Assembly (NCBI GenBank): GCA_034687125.1
Contig: JAQGBZ010000029.1
Location: forward strand, 248,001 to 312,000
DNA length: 64,000 bases
Origin: Neelides folsomi
Lineage: Eukaryota > Arthropoda > Collembola > Neelipleona > Neelidae
Direction of reading: 5' to 3'
The position numbers were made by a program, and so were the translations under genes. How positions within the stretch are numbered: the stretch's first letter is position 1; every line of letters starts with the position of its first letter. Under the pieces are notes generated by a model. The model made no database searches. It was not told the DNA's origin and saw only the letters and a program-made list of their open reading frames with translations. Of the stretch, positions 48,748 to 61,357 are shown in pieces.

Positions 48748-51384
48748 TCAATTGCAAGTTTTCGTATCATCTTGGGATAAATCAACAATGCTAATGATAG
48801 TTTTAGTCGATCCCTTTTCAACTTCATCCTTTAATGGTTTTCCACGTGTTTCGCTCATTAGAAAAGAAATGAGCGAACCACTGACACTCACTACAGCAAA
48901 CACAAAGAATGGAATTGCACGTGAAGCTGGAAGTTTAAGTTTAATTAAAAATTGGTAAAATTTTAAAGCATTGAGTGTCCTACGATCAAATTATAATTTA
49001 TAATGAATTACTTGAACCAAAATAGGCCAATTGTGGAGTAATTATTCCACCAATATTAGATGCAAATCCACCAAGACCAATTCCCATTGTTCTAAATAAA
49101 CAAAACTTGTTGAATATAAAAATGAATTGATTCCATTAACCTTTATATTTTATTAATATGGAAAAAAAATATATATGTGTATAAGGTCAAATACCTTACA
49201 GCTGTTGGAAAAGATTCTCCAGTTAGGAGTCTATAGCACAATCAATTAAATTCATTTGTTCAATATAGGATTCATTTTTAATTGAATAAAGATCTTTAGA
49301 TGTATTAATTATACCTTGCTGCAGATTTAGCTCCAGCTGCACCCAATTTTCCTATTAGGCACATTGTTAAAACAATATAAGGATAATTGTCCATGTCAAA
49401 CACAAGATAGAAAATGGCTAATAATGCTAAGAAAGTTGCGGCTAATGTCATGAAGAAAACAAGTGATTTCCTTCTTCCGATCCTAAATAAATACAAAATA
49501 AAAATTAATTCAAATTCATTATTAGTATCAAATATAATTAAAAATTTTATCACTTGTTATTAATCCAATGAGCTAATGGATATCCAACCGAGTCGGCTAA
49601 TCCCAAAAAGACCACGTTTAAATAAGGATCTCCTTGTAAATTCTTAATATTGTAACTGATTCCAAAATAAGTGATTGACCAAGACCACCAAATCCCCATC
49701 AAGTACAAGCTAATAAATCTCAATCGTGGATTTCGGAAAAACTCCAAATAAGAAAACTTTTCAATGAGAGCTCCTTCTTGCTGAGCTTCGTTGCTTCCTT
49801 CTTTCTCACAGACTTCTTTTAACACTTCAAATTCCACTGGTGTTTGTCCATTCATTTTAGCCATTGAAACCATAATTTTATGAGCTTCTTCATATCTCTT
49901 ATTTCGAATGAGCCATCTTGGACTTTCTGGCATTAACCTTTATTATTAAATTTCGATTATTTAAAATATTCAAATTAAGATTTAGCATTATCGGCTTTAT
50001 CGGGAAATGAAACTAAACTCTTTGTATTAAAATATATAAACAAAAAGATTTTAATAATATAATTCATACGGATAAATGAGCCCAACAAAACCAAAAAGAA
50101 TTGCTGTTGACCAAATGAGTGAACGCCATGGTCGAATGAAATAGGCAAAAAGCCCAAGGAGCATAATTCCTTCTCCGAACGGCCCAGCAGAACCTCCTGA
50201 AAGAGGTCTCCATTTCGGAGTCATAAATTCCATTGTAAACATTGTCGATACATTCATAAAACCTAAATTTCAAATGATAGTGATATTTTATTGATATATA
50301 CAGACAACTAATACCAATTGGTGTTTTCAAGTTCAATTATTAATTTTTTGGACCTGAAAGTCCAGCACCACAAAGAAGCCGAGCGGCAGCATAAATATAC
50401 GGATTTGGAGCAACAGCAGAAATAGAAGAACCAATTCCCATAAGAAGAACAACTCCTAAAAATGTATAGCGCCTTCCGTACCTTTATTCAAAATTTCATT
50501 AGAGATTCGTGTTGTGAAAAAGAAGCTTTACCAATCTGAGAGTTGTGATGCATAGAGATTACCAAACATCATGCCAAACATTTGAATTGAAGTAATGAAA
50601 TCAGAGACCCAAGCTTTATCGCAAATCAATCCCCACTAAAACATAAAAACATTGTATTCGTATTATATTGCATACATAATTTAAAATTCATCAATATTAA
50701 AAAATTATAAGTTTAATACGGCCATATAAAAAATGAATTAACGAGCATACTTCGGACATGAGGGACTCAGAACTTCCCGTGAGGGTTCCATTGCATTGGC
50801 AAACATTCTTTGAACTTATTAACTCTTCGTCGCAAAACCATTCTTTCGGATTTGCTCCTGTATTTAATTGATTTAAAGTTTTATAAAGTTTTACTGTTTT
50901 ATTATTTTATTATGTTAATATAAATAAAATCTTAAACATGAATTCGACTAACCAACAAAAATTGGAACAAAGGCCATTAGTGCTGTTGGAATCTCCAAAG
51001 AAAATCCTTAAATAAAGTAGGGCTGAATTAACTATTAATTTTTTATATTTTTTCAATAAAATATAATTGCTACAATGTGTTTTTAATATACCATACTAGT
51101 ACATTGTATAATTAATTGTAAGTTTTGTTTAATTTATAGTGACTTTACCTAAAATAACTATGAATATTTGATAGATTCCAAAACATCCTATAAGTACAGA
51201 TAAATAAAATACGTTATATATTTTCCTTTATAAGATATTTTGTAAAATTTTATTTGATGAACAATTCTTTTAGTTTTTGTGATTAACCTGAATTTTTCAA
51301 TATATCTTCAAAATTTTTAGGAGAATTGTCTTCGTTTATAGCTTTTGGATTTTGAATAATTTGCGGAATTTCTTCCTGCTTCAT
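48748..51384 (-). CDS. SLC22-family organic cation/carnitine-type transporter
   Basis: Twelve minus-strand exons give 522 residues: 51288-51384, 51149-51187, 50953-51006, 50751-50857, 50532-50635, 50354-50481, 50070-50262, 49554-49937, 49315-49482, 49195-49230, 49012-49091, 48748-48926. Hallmarks are SEWGLICDKAWV, SDWYGRRYTF (major facilitator signature), AARLLCGAGLSG, LMPESPRWLI, a second signature IGRRKSLVFF, TGESFPTAVR and SETRGKPL near the C terminus. Twelve membrane helices are expected. The extracellular loop after helix 1 has the family's Cys pattern but is short. Substrate cannot be predicted. Exons of 36 and 39 nt are in frame and needed. It converges with the coiled-coil gene. Confidence 0.94.
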
Positions 51385-52514
51385 ATTAAATAAAATGATT
51401 AGAGCAATTTGTTAACGAATACAATGAAGCCTCAACTAATCTTCTTTTTGAATGCTTGAAATAATTTAAACATACGAATAAATGTTTTTAAAATGATCAA
51501 AAGACAAAATACCAACTTACAAAAGCTATAGAAAAATTTTCAGACTAGTTATATACGATTTTTAATATATCTATCATATAATAATTAACTATAAACTTTA
51601 TTGCGATTTAAGCCTTTTTTAGTTATTTGAGTATAGAAAATACAAATAAATGATTTGAATTAATTCCTAAAATTTATTCTTACATATTATACTTTTCTTG
51701 TAAAAAGACAATGGGTTTATTAGATTGATCGTCAATTTGTTTATGTGGGTGCATGTAATATAAAAAATTCAATGTCAATATATATTTTATATAATTTTAT
51801 TTGTGTTCTTGAATTTATAAAAATGATAAATACAGATAAAATAGAAAGAAGATAAATTTGCAAACAATAAGCTAAAAAATTACAGAATAGGTAAACACTA
51901 ACACTATTAAAATTATGTTTCAACAAATAACTTATATTTTAAAAAATATTTGGCATAGGGCAATTCCATTTTAATCATTAATCATAATAACCAAGCATAA
52001 ATTAAGGAATTGTCAATTAACTAAAAATGAACAAATGCTTTAACGTTTGATGCTACATTCAAATATTGGGGAATTGTCGATGAGGAAATATTCTTCAGCT
52101 CTCAATTTCTCACTTCACCCGACTCTTAGCCCACTTGAAACAGCGGGAAAGGGACACAAAGATGTAAATAGCGGATATCTTTGAAATCATGAATTTATTA
52201 CAGATTAGATTTGAATTTAGTTAGGAAAATAGTTTTATATATTTATAAATTAAATAGTATTAAGCTTTAAAGCTTTAATTTTACATTGGAGGATTTTAAG
52301 CCGATTTAAGAAGGTTAATAAAATCAAAATTCATTGATTGTTAGTCATTAAATCACCCAATTTTGATAATATAAAATTGAAGTTTAACCCTCGTGATTGG
52401 ACATTTTAATAAAGGTAACGTTTATTTTTTATATCCTTTTGATTAAAATTACCAAAAATAAATTCTATTATAAATGACAGCGTATTTAATTTTTTTAGAT
52501 ACTGCCTGAGAAAG
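51385..52514. other. Divergent promoter region between SLC22 and GDE1 genes
   Basis: 1.1 kb, AT-rich, no gene seen. A splice acceptor (TTTTTTTAG at about 52499) 16 nt before the GDE1 ATG suggests an upstream noncoding exon in this interval. Confidence 0.4.
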
Positions 52515-55500
52515 ATGGATCTTAACAGGAATGAGAAGGCTGGTCAAGTTTCCAATTTCATTGAGACCGTTTTTGCTGCAAGTCTTGGACTAAAAATCTT
52601 TATATTTATTTATGCAACTTATTTGGTGGTCTATGAAATTCTTTTTTCTTGGTTTCCTTCAATTATCGTCGGAGTGTCTATTTTATCTTTATTGATTTAT
52701 TACTACAAACTCCCACAATCGCAAGTTTCTCTTGAAGATGAATTCTTTGGAAGCGAAATGCGACCTGTCATACCCGATGTACTCATACCCAATTCAACAC
52801 CTCCGAACGTAATTCATCTCGAATCAAATAATTTTTTAGTTTTTTACTAAAAGGTATGTCGATTGGTCGAGTCTATAATTTATTTATTATCATTCTTATT
52901 TTATTTATAATTTTAAATTCACTTTACTTTTTTACATTTTTGGATTCAGCAATTCGATTAAATAATTTAGTTTAATATATTTCTATTTGGCATACTAATA
53001 TTATATAGTGTTTCGATGATTAGTTAATTACCTATACTGTAAAAATTTAAAATTAATTGTATTATTATTTATTATTATTATAAGTTTTCGAATAAATTGT
53101 AATTATCTTTTTCAATATTAGCATTAGAAGACATGTAGATTAATGTAAATGTACAATATAATGTATACTGATGACAATTGATTTAATTATTATTGAAATT
53201 TTTTAGAATTACAGTATGAGCATCGTTGCACATCGGGGAGCGGGGTTAGACGCACCAGAAAATTCATTAAGTGCATTTCGCAATGCCAAGGCTCGTGGAG
53301 TGACTGCTGTCGAGTTTGATGTTTGCCTAACAAAAGATAATGTTCCTATTGTCTTCCATGATGATGACTTATTGAGAGTTGCAGGAATTGACCGAGAAGT
53401 CCGTGACATGACGATGGCTGTAAGTTCACTTATACTTAATTTAGTCATATCCATTAGTAAACAATTTTATTGCTTCATATCATTTTTAATAATTTTAATT
53501 CAAAATAAAATGGATTGCAAATCCAAATAATCATATATTAAATATGAAAAATTATAACGAAAATTTTATTATTTTCCAAAGGAAATTAGAAAAGTCGATA
53601 TTTCTGTAATGCATCCTCTCGGAGAAAAGTTTAAGGGCGAACGAATTCCTACATTTGCTGATGCAGTTGCCTGTTGCCTCAATCTTGGCCTCCGATTTTT
53701 TATCGACTTGAAAGACACTGACGAAAAGGTAAGATTTTTAATTTGTGTATTAAATCTATAATACACAATTCCTTATATTATACTCTATGTATCATAGTAT
53801 TTCCCCCGACTCTCCTATTATGCAATTGGGTACATATTACATATAATTAACTCTTAAATATTAAATTATAAGGCATTGTTGATTTTTTACGTATAATATA
53901 CTCTTATTACAGATTTAACAATATTTTATGTATTGTTGCTTCAGAAGGATAGTTTTCAATTAATAAATGTTTTAAGATTCTGGATTTAGTAACTACTCGT
54001 ACTTATGAATGTTAACAATTCCTGAAAAATTTAAATAACTCGATTTGAGTTGGGTTCATAAAAAGTAATAAAAGTATAGGTAGGTATATTATCCAATGAT
54101 TGATATCACATATAATTAGTGACGGATGTAATGAATTAGTTGTGTTTGTCATAATGAGGAATGGTCCTGGGTTCATGATTGATATTAGAGAGTAATAAAC
54201 TGTTTGGAGGTGATAGGAGTTGAAGGTTCTTTTCTCAAAGGAGTGAGTCTTTGATTTGAAGGTGTTGGACCGCAGCAGGGCCTTTGAGGATTTGGAGTCT
54301 GAAAGGTGCCGACGGAAGAACGCGAGGAATTTGTTTTGTTGAATTTTAAGCTTGTGCTGGCCTTTCCATTTAGTTCCGCTCTTTAGGAGGAAAGGGAGTA
54401 ATGTATGAGACGTGTCAAAAACGCAAAATGGGATGACTGGATGAATGTTACGGTGGTTGTCGGCTGAAGCCAAGAGCGAGCCTGGCTCCGGAACCTTCCT
54501 TTGTCCGCCCCAGACATCCCTTCTCCCCGAGAGACCCTCAACAATAGAGTCAATAATCATAAATAAATTCGAATTAGGGAAAGGCGGGTGGTCCGCCGCA
54601 GAGATCTCACTCTCCCTTTTCAGAAAGAGAATGACACCGCTGGTCGACGATCCAATACCCTTCACACTCCCCTCATTTCCTCGAATCTCTTTCTTACCAA
54701 TCATGTTGCTAAATTCCTCACCCAATACTCATCGTCATCATGAGTCCCCATCAAAACCGCATTTTGTTCATTTATGATAAAAAAATAGTAAAATGATTTT
54801 TATGCTGGATATCGATATCATTGCCCAAATTAGCATATAATGATGAGTTTATTCTGACTTTTGAATTTTAATAAATATTGTAAATACGGATTAAATTTTT
54901 ATATTAGATGGTGGAAGCAGTTTTGAAAACATTTGAACAAAATCCGCTGATGTACAAAAGAGCTGCTGTGTCTTCCTTTTCATGGAGAGTTATTTGGATG
55001 GTAAGTCTAAATTTAATCTTCCACTGTCAATGAGAGAATTAACCGGAAAGAATCATTCTATTAATCGTTAAATGTAAGCAAATTTTAAATTAAGTAAGGT
55101 AAATATTATTTCAAATTAAAATAGATAAGAAGGAAAGATCCAAACATTATTGGCTCAATGGCTTGGCGGCCTGCAAATTCTCGGTTTTCTGCTTGGAATC
55201 CAACATGGGAGAATTTGGAGAAACGTCATCCATTCTTTCTCTATGATTATGCTGCCATTTGGATTGATAAATTTGTTGACTGGGGATTCTACAATTTCTT
55301 CTGGTGGTATCTCGGCCTTTCTGTCATTCTCATCCAAAAGGACTCGATTACCAAGTGGGAACTTTTTCATAACTTTTACAATTTAAGAGGATTTTTGAGA
55401 GGGAATCTCTTGACATTCTTCATTTTCAGAGAGTCGACGTATCGATGGTTGAAGAAAGGAATTCGTGTCTTTGTCTGGACCGTCAACAGCCCACTTGAAA

Positions 55501-55655
55501 AGGCTCATTTTCATCAAGATGTGAAAGTCGGCTACCTTACGGATACTCTTGACGGAGATGTGCTGAGTCAATCCTCATCTGTCAGCACTTTGGTTCGGAA
55601 CAGCGCGGTCGCTTCGGCCACCATGTTACAAGATACGAATCTTCGGAGTAAATAA
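52515..55655 (+). CDS. GDE1: Glycerophosphodiester phosphodiesterase, GDE1 type
   Basis: Six exons (52515-52808, 53207-53419, 53582-53728, 54908-55000, 55125-55354, 55430-55655) give 400 residues. The enzyme family hydrolyses glycerophosphodiesters to glycerol 3-phosphate and an alcohol. Catalytic motifs are AHRGAGLDAPENS, EFDVCLTKDNVPIVFHDD and FFIDLKD. Two N-terminal membrane helices (about residues 20-65) and a hydrophobic WWYLGLSVILIQKD segment match the membrane topology of GDE1. VFVWTVN and GYLTDTLDG close the domain. The N terminus is longer than in human GDE1. Intron 3 (1.2 kb) contains a long antisense open frame. Confidence 0.93.
54012..54725 (-). other. 237-codon antisense open frame in GDE1 intron 3
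   Basis: The frame is uninterrupted and lies wholly inside the intron, partly in a GC-richer patch (about 54220-54680). The predicted protein is of mixed composition with a hydrophobic C-terminal stretch (IIYLPILLLLFM). No family is recognised and no signal peptide, repeat or codon pattern supports it. It may be a chance frame, a nested gene, or a transposon relic. Confidence 0.2.
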
Positions 55656-58275
55656 TTCTGGAGTAGCTTTTGTAATGCTCGCGAGATGTAAATATCTTTG
55701 CTTTCAATGAATGCCTTCTCGGTCTTGTCTTTTCATACTTTAGATGTAAGTTCTTTGTCCGAAAACAACATTGTGATTATTTTCATTGTCAATTTGTAAC
55801 GTCATTATTTTAAATGTGGACCAAAACTTTTAGTTTATCTGAATGGAAAATTTTCGATTGTACAATTTAAAGGGAAATTAACAATTGATCTCTAAACGAA
55901 AAAATTAGATTTTTGGATTTTTATCAATGCATGAGCACGTTTCCTCATATTGGAATTAAAAGTTACCAAAAGATTATGCCATTATAGTGACGATCTGTCA
56001 TTTGTAAATTTTGAAACGAGGCATATTTTAATTATTGCACTTTGAATCCTTAAATATCTGGTCGTTTTAAGGAATATTATGAATCTCGTATTATTTGTGT
56101 GATTTGACCAATATTTTTATAGCTAATTTTATATGTTGACTTTTTGCATTGCATGGATTGCATGTGCTATTGGTGTTTTTATTTGCTTGATGTTGATTAT
56201 CAGCTTTTATGTGAAATTAGAAGTTTTTATAGTTGATAATTTCTAATTAAATTGATTGCTTTTAGAGCATTTATTGCTTTTAAAGCCATTAAATAATTGC
56301 ATGCTATTTTATGTATATAAATAATATGATCTTGTTTTAGATTAGTTTAACCAAGATACATTTTAAAGCATTCTTCGTTTCAAAGCAGCTACCATATCTT
56401 ACAAACTTAAGTATCTAACTAAAGAATCTCTGTAGTTTTTGTGAAATTAATGTAGTTTCAAATTGAGTTAATAAAAGATTAGCTTAATATTCAAATAATG
56501 TGATCTCATTGTAATTCATTTAACGCTTCCATCATTACATGATTCATCTTATAACATATTTCCTTTAATGAATTTTATTACTTGCTATAATTATAGCATT
56601 AAAACAAGGCTTGACCATTGTTTTATTTTAAGACGTATTAAATATAGATTTTTTACACCTTTAATGATTAGCAAAATATTGCCAAATATTAACCTTAACA
56701 AAAGATTTGTCATGATCTTTTTTGTAAACCCCAAAGCTTCATTTAAAACTTTATACTTTCATTTATAAAAAAGTTATAAAAACCCATCGGTGGGTCTTTA
56801 AAAGATGGGAATTGTAAATTAGGTAGAAGGAGTGAAGAGACATTTATTTCTTCTGTGTGTGGTATCGTGATATGGTATGTAATATGCACAAATTCCTTTT
56901 TTGTTTCTCTCACTACTTCATTCACCTTTTAGCAATAATAGGATTCCTATATTTGCAATTGTATAATATGGAATGAATGGGGGATGTATCGTATTTTGAG
57001 GGAAACGAGAAGGGTTCTCTGAATAATGCATAATTCATGATCTGCCTTTTGAATGAATCACTTGAGGTTGGGGCAGAGGGGATGGGTCGCTGTGGAATCA
57101 TCAACCATTGACATTTGGTTCCAAAGGGAAGAGGAAGGGATGAGTGGGAGAGGAGGCCTAATTACACCAATATATTTATAATTAGGGAATCTTTTTTTGC
57201 ACGGTTTGGAGGGAGGGTGATAATGGGGATGGCCCTGAGCTTCACCCCATGTTGGGCTCTCTCCCGGCCTACATCTAAATCCATGAGAGAGAGAGAAGAT
57301 GTTTGATATAGGAGAGAAAAGATTGGCGACCTGGGTGGGTTTGCCATTCATTCCTCACACACTCGTCTTAATTTATTTAATTGGACCGGCGAGGGTGGAA
57401 GGGAACGAGATTCGCTTCACGTGAGAAGACCTCTCCTCATTTTCTCCTCTTGCGAAAGGTCAGGAGGGCAAATGTTTTTCCCCATGTCTTTTGCGGAAAA
57501 AAGCGAGGTGTTCAGGTTGGAAATGAGAGATTTGGAGATGAGACGGGGGGTTGCCCTTCAGGCGAATGTAAATGCAAATAATAATAGAAAACCCTATAAT
57601 TCTGCGGAGAAGGTGATATACTGTGTTGAGAGCTTGTACTTATCCTCCTCTGCAATTGTACACGAGGAGTGTTGGCTCCTTAGCAGACACCCACGCCTAA
57701 CCTTTTACCTCCCCAAGAGTACGCCGCCACTCCTTTGAGATCCATTCATTCGGGGTCTTATGGAACAAGTTCAGTGGAAAAAACACAATTCAACAGATTC
57801 AACATTTTATTCAGAATCCACGAGAGGAGTTGACCATTATGTTTTCTTAATTAATAATATGATATCAGTACGAGATCCACAACGAAATTTCCACATTCGC
57901 CTTTACATTGATTAACTATTATTAAACTAAAAGTAGATTTTATACAGAATGTAAATAAATGTTAATTAATACATGTTTTTTATGATTAGCGCGCTAACAA
58001 TGTTCATTCCCTGTTAAAGGAATAATCGAGTGGATAATTTTACAAAAACATTCGATAATTTATACATTATATAATTTTTATTATTAGACTATCCAAAGCT
58101 AAGTTAAAATTATAATTTTCGCAACCATTCAAACTTCAAAGGAATCAGTTTCATTTTTATTTCTTAATACTTAATGACCTTTATTTCAATGCATTCGAGC
58201 ATTCATATAAAAGGGTTGCCCATAGTTCAAGTTTATCGTATTATTTATTTTCATTTATATCTTAATGGCTATTAA
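55656..58275. other. Intergenic region between GDE1 and the piggyBac-like element
   Basis: 2.6 kb. The first part holds the GDE1 3' UTR (AATAAA at about 56470). Between about 57050 and 57760 the DNA is distinctly richer in GC, with short open frames on both strands (for example 57421-57738, +) that encode nothing recognisable. The remainder is AT-rich. Confidence 0.45.
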
Positions 58276-58573
58276 CCCTTTCCAATGCAACCTGTTTTTC
58301 TTAAATGTTTACAAACGTGCACATCGTTAGCAACGATTAATTAATTAAAATGCAAAGTAAATTGATTTCTGTCTCATATTTATGCAAAGCAAAATTAATG
58401 TAAAATCTCCATAACTGCAAGATTTGAGGAGATGAGAAATGAAAATAAAAAGACAAATTATAATTCCCACTTGTAATTCCACAAAAGTTTACAGTTTATA
58501 CCAATTGCCAATCCGAATGTACTATTATACCCCTAACCGCCAAATGTTAAATCCCTTGTTAAAACACTAAACC

Positions 58574-59120
58574 CTAGAGAGACATCTGTGGAGCAAGTCC
58601 AGAACCACGGCCCCGCCATATCCAAATTTTTTCAAATTCCCGTTTCCCCTTGTATATTTTTGCTTTTGCATCCAAGAGGAATCGAGTCTTGTCAGATGTC
58701 GATGTGAAGTATTGCGATGCGTAGCGGTTTGTTTCAATCACAATTAAATCCAACATTTTTTCAGTGAAGAGAGTTAGGAAACATTTAAGTTCCGCATTGA
58801 GATCCTCAGGTGAAAGTTGAAATCCCGATGAAGTCATCACATGGTTCAATCTCGGGCTCGTGGTCTTCTGTTTTGATCCAAACCCAATCTATTGTTGGAT
58901 AAGGAAGTTGAGAGATCTTGGCGGCAGAGCGTTTTTTTCTTTTGTCTCAAATCCACCATCACTTTCATCTTAAGACTCGGGTTAAAGAGGAATTTGCTCG
59001 AAAAAATTCATTCCAATCAAAACTTTGAGAATTATCAATTTCATCTTCGGTCGGGTAAAGAAAATCCCCATCGTCGTCTTTCTCGGATGAGATATCCGAG
59101 TCGATTTCCCAATTTAACAT
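58574..59120 (-). pseudogene. piggyBac-type transposase remnant
   Basis: An ATG at 59118-59120 starts a 51-codon frame with the acidic N terminus usual for these transposases (SDISSEKDDDGDF, FLYPTEDEID), stopping at 58965-58967. A second frame, 58574-58849, carries LFTEKMLDLIVIETNRYASQ, the conserved start of the transposase core. The DDD catalytic region is absent, so the element is non-autonomous. Confidence 0.78.
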
Positions 59121-59319
59121 TGAAATTTTATTTAAAACATTGATAATTCAATGTTTCAAGAATGTTTAATTAACAGATACATTAAACACAATCATTATAA
59201 TATGTTATTACCTTTAAGACGTTTATTTTATTCTTTGAGCGATTGGCAATATTTAATTGTATTTAAAAGATCGATTTCATTGGAAAAACAAGTGGGAATT
59301 TAAGAATAAGAAGCGAGGG

Positions 59320-59533
59320 ATTTTTGGTCAGTATAATGACTATTCGCAGTTTTCATGCCATTTCATTTTGGTCAGTATACTTACCACTTGCAGATTACAT
59401 GCAAAAACATTAGGGAAAGAATAGTGACCATTTGCAGTTTACATGACATTTTGAAATGGTCAGTATACTGACCATCTGCACGTTTAACGTTTTCCATTTT
59501 GGTCACTATATTGACCAGTTGCATTGGAAAGGG
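59320..59533. repeat. Subterminal tandem repeats with GGTCAGTATACTGACC palindromes
   Basis: About five degenerate copies of a motif built on TGGTCAGTATACTGACCA followed by TTGCAGTTTACATG occur at 59326, 59370, 59420, 59456 and 59498. The copy at 59456-59475 is a perfect 20-bp palindrome. The block adjoins the right terminal repeat only and may be transposase-binding DNA. Confidence 0.75.
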
Positions 59534-61357
59534 TTCTTATAAATATTACATGATGTCAATATAAATACTCTCTTAACTTTTTATTGATATACAAGTTAAA
59601 GTTCTTGTTCACTTATCTGGCTGTGATATGAATAAATATGCAAAATAAATTAGCAACATTCGTCAATCTAATTTGTGTCAGACTGCAAATGCAATCATTC
59701 TAATTATGTATCGCCTTTCTAACTAATAATATTCTACCTATACCTAGTAGGTATATACTTAAAGCATATTCCAAAATTATCTTAAATATTGTCATCAAAT
59801 TTTGCTATATAATTTTATCATATTAACATTATCCCTATATATGAATTTTAAAAAATGTTGGGTTTAACACTAAAATTCAACAATTATGTAATAAGTAGAC
59901 TGCGTGCATTAAACTATTCCGTCATGTGAATTGTGATGTGTTGTAGTAAGGTAGGAGTATACTTTTAAAGGTTGATTGCATTTATTCCCAATTTAATCTA
60001 ATGGTAAGCTACATACTTATATGGTCTAGCGTTGTTGTTATATTCCAAAATCTCTTTTGCGAAAGGAGGGGAAAATGAGTATTAGAATGAAGTAAGATGA
60101 ATGTGTTCGAAAATGCATCTCATAGTACTTACATTAAAATTACTTTATAAGCTATAACATGGACTAACATTATAACAATGTAGCGTGTCTTCTCCAATGA
60201 TGAAGTTTAAAGATAAGCATAAAATATGGACGAAGAGAGTTTTCTCTCTTTAACAGAAAAATTCTCCCTATTTTCCTTCATGTTTACGAGGACACATTGT
60301 AATAATAGGAAACTTGACTCTACATCACTATTCTCCCATTTTTCAATTCTCTCTTACTACTACATGGCTCGAGGGTGGAGGGTTTTAATGAATGAAAACA
60401 ATTTCTTTTCTTTGCCGAAAGGACTGCGATGTGGGAGGACAAGATGGAATTATAATATAATATACATTTACGTAGGTATTAAAGCATAGGGACAACACAC
60501 GTTAGTTGAATAATCAATATATCTTACACGATCATACACCTGAATGAACAACTAATCTTCCTCGATTTACATCCAGCCCAGGTAAAAAACCCCTAAATTC
60601 ATTATTAACGAGAGTCGTCTTATTTATATTTTTATTTACATTGGCCAATCTTTCATTTAAGAAAATACATCCACAAGATAATAATGTCGCTCTTTAATTT
60701 AAATCATGATTATAATATGAGTATATATTGAGAATTGAATTAAAATACAAGTTTCTCTCTTGGTTTTTCCCAATAATCTCATCCCTTTCGTTTTCATCGG
60801 ACAACGTCACTTAAAAACTAAATAGCTTCTGATGGCTTCATTTGCCTACATTAATATAGAACTCCTATAATCTATACATGAATGTAGCAACAAATATTAG
60901 AAATATAAGGCTTAAATGCTTACTAATTCAGATCAAACATTTACACCTTTTCATAGACAAGTAAAATAAGTTGATAAATAACATTATAATATAAATATAT
61001 ACAGAAAAATTGGATGAGAGTTGGCCATTTAACAATAAAAACAAAAATGATGTCAAGTTATAAGTTAAAATATAAGTAAAGGGATAGACGCTTTATAAAA
61101 GGAACATGCCTGGATTCGAAGCTTGTAAAAACGTACAGAGTAATGTGAATTAACTTTAAAAAAATATATGTACAATAACGGAGAGCTATTAAACATGACT
61201 TGGATTACGTAAAGTTGTAATACATTTTAGAAGGATTTGTGCACTTTCCTTTTGAACATGGAGTCCACTCTCTTCGGCACACCTCAAATCGACCGTCGGA
61301 GCTAAAATAAATAGTGATTTATAATATCTTCTACTTCCTTTGTGAATACAGGGGAAC
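59534..61357. other. Intergenic region downstream of noggin
   Basis: 1.8 kb, mostly AT-rich, expected to include the noggin 3' UTR on the minus strand. Small open frames, such as 60226-60489 (+), show no protein features. No clear canonical poly(A) signal for noggin was located close to its stop codon. Confidence 0.45.

Larger units (their letters stand above)
58276..59533 (-). mobile_element. Decayed piggyBac-like transposon
   Basis: 1258-bp element bounded by terminal inverted repeats CCCTTTCCAATGCAAC (58276-58291, and reversed at 59518-59533). The left end is preceded by TTAA (58272-58275), the target of piggyBac elements; the right flank reads TTCT, a mutated copy. It contains two pieces of a piggyBac-type transposase on the minus strand and a block of subterminal repeats at the right end. 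Confidence 0.82.

Noticed and set aside
57381-57738. Two overlapping plus-strand open frames (66 and 105 codons) in the GC-rich island
   Set aside because: No homology, signal or splice structure recognised; they are likely a by-product of low stop frequency in GC-richer DNA.
59270-59540. Noncoding RNA gene suggested by repeated palindromes
   Set aside because: The block lies inside the piggyBac-like terminal repeats and is better explained as subterminal element DNA.
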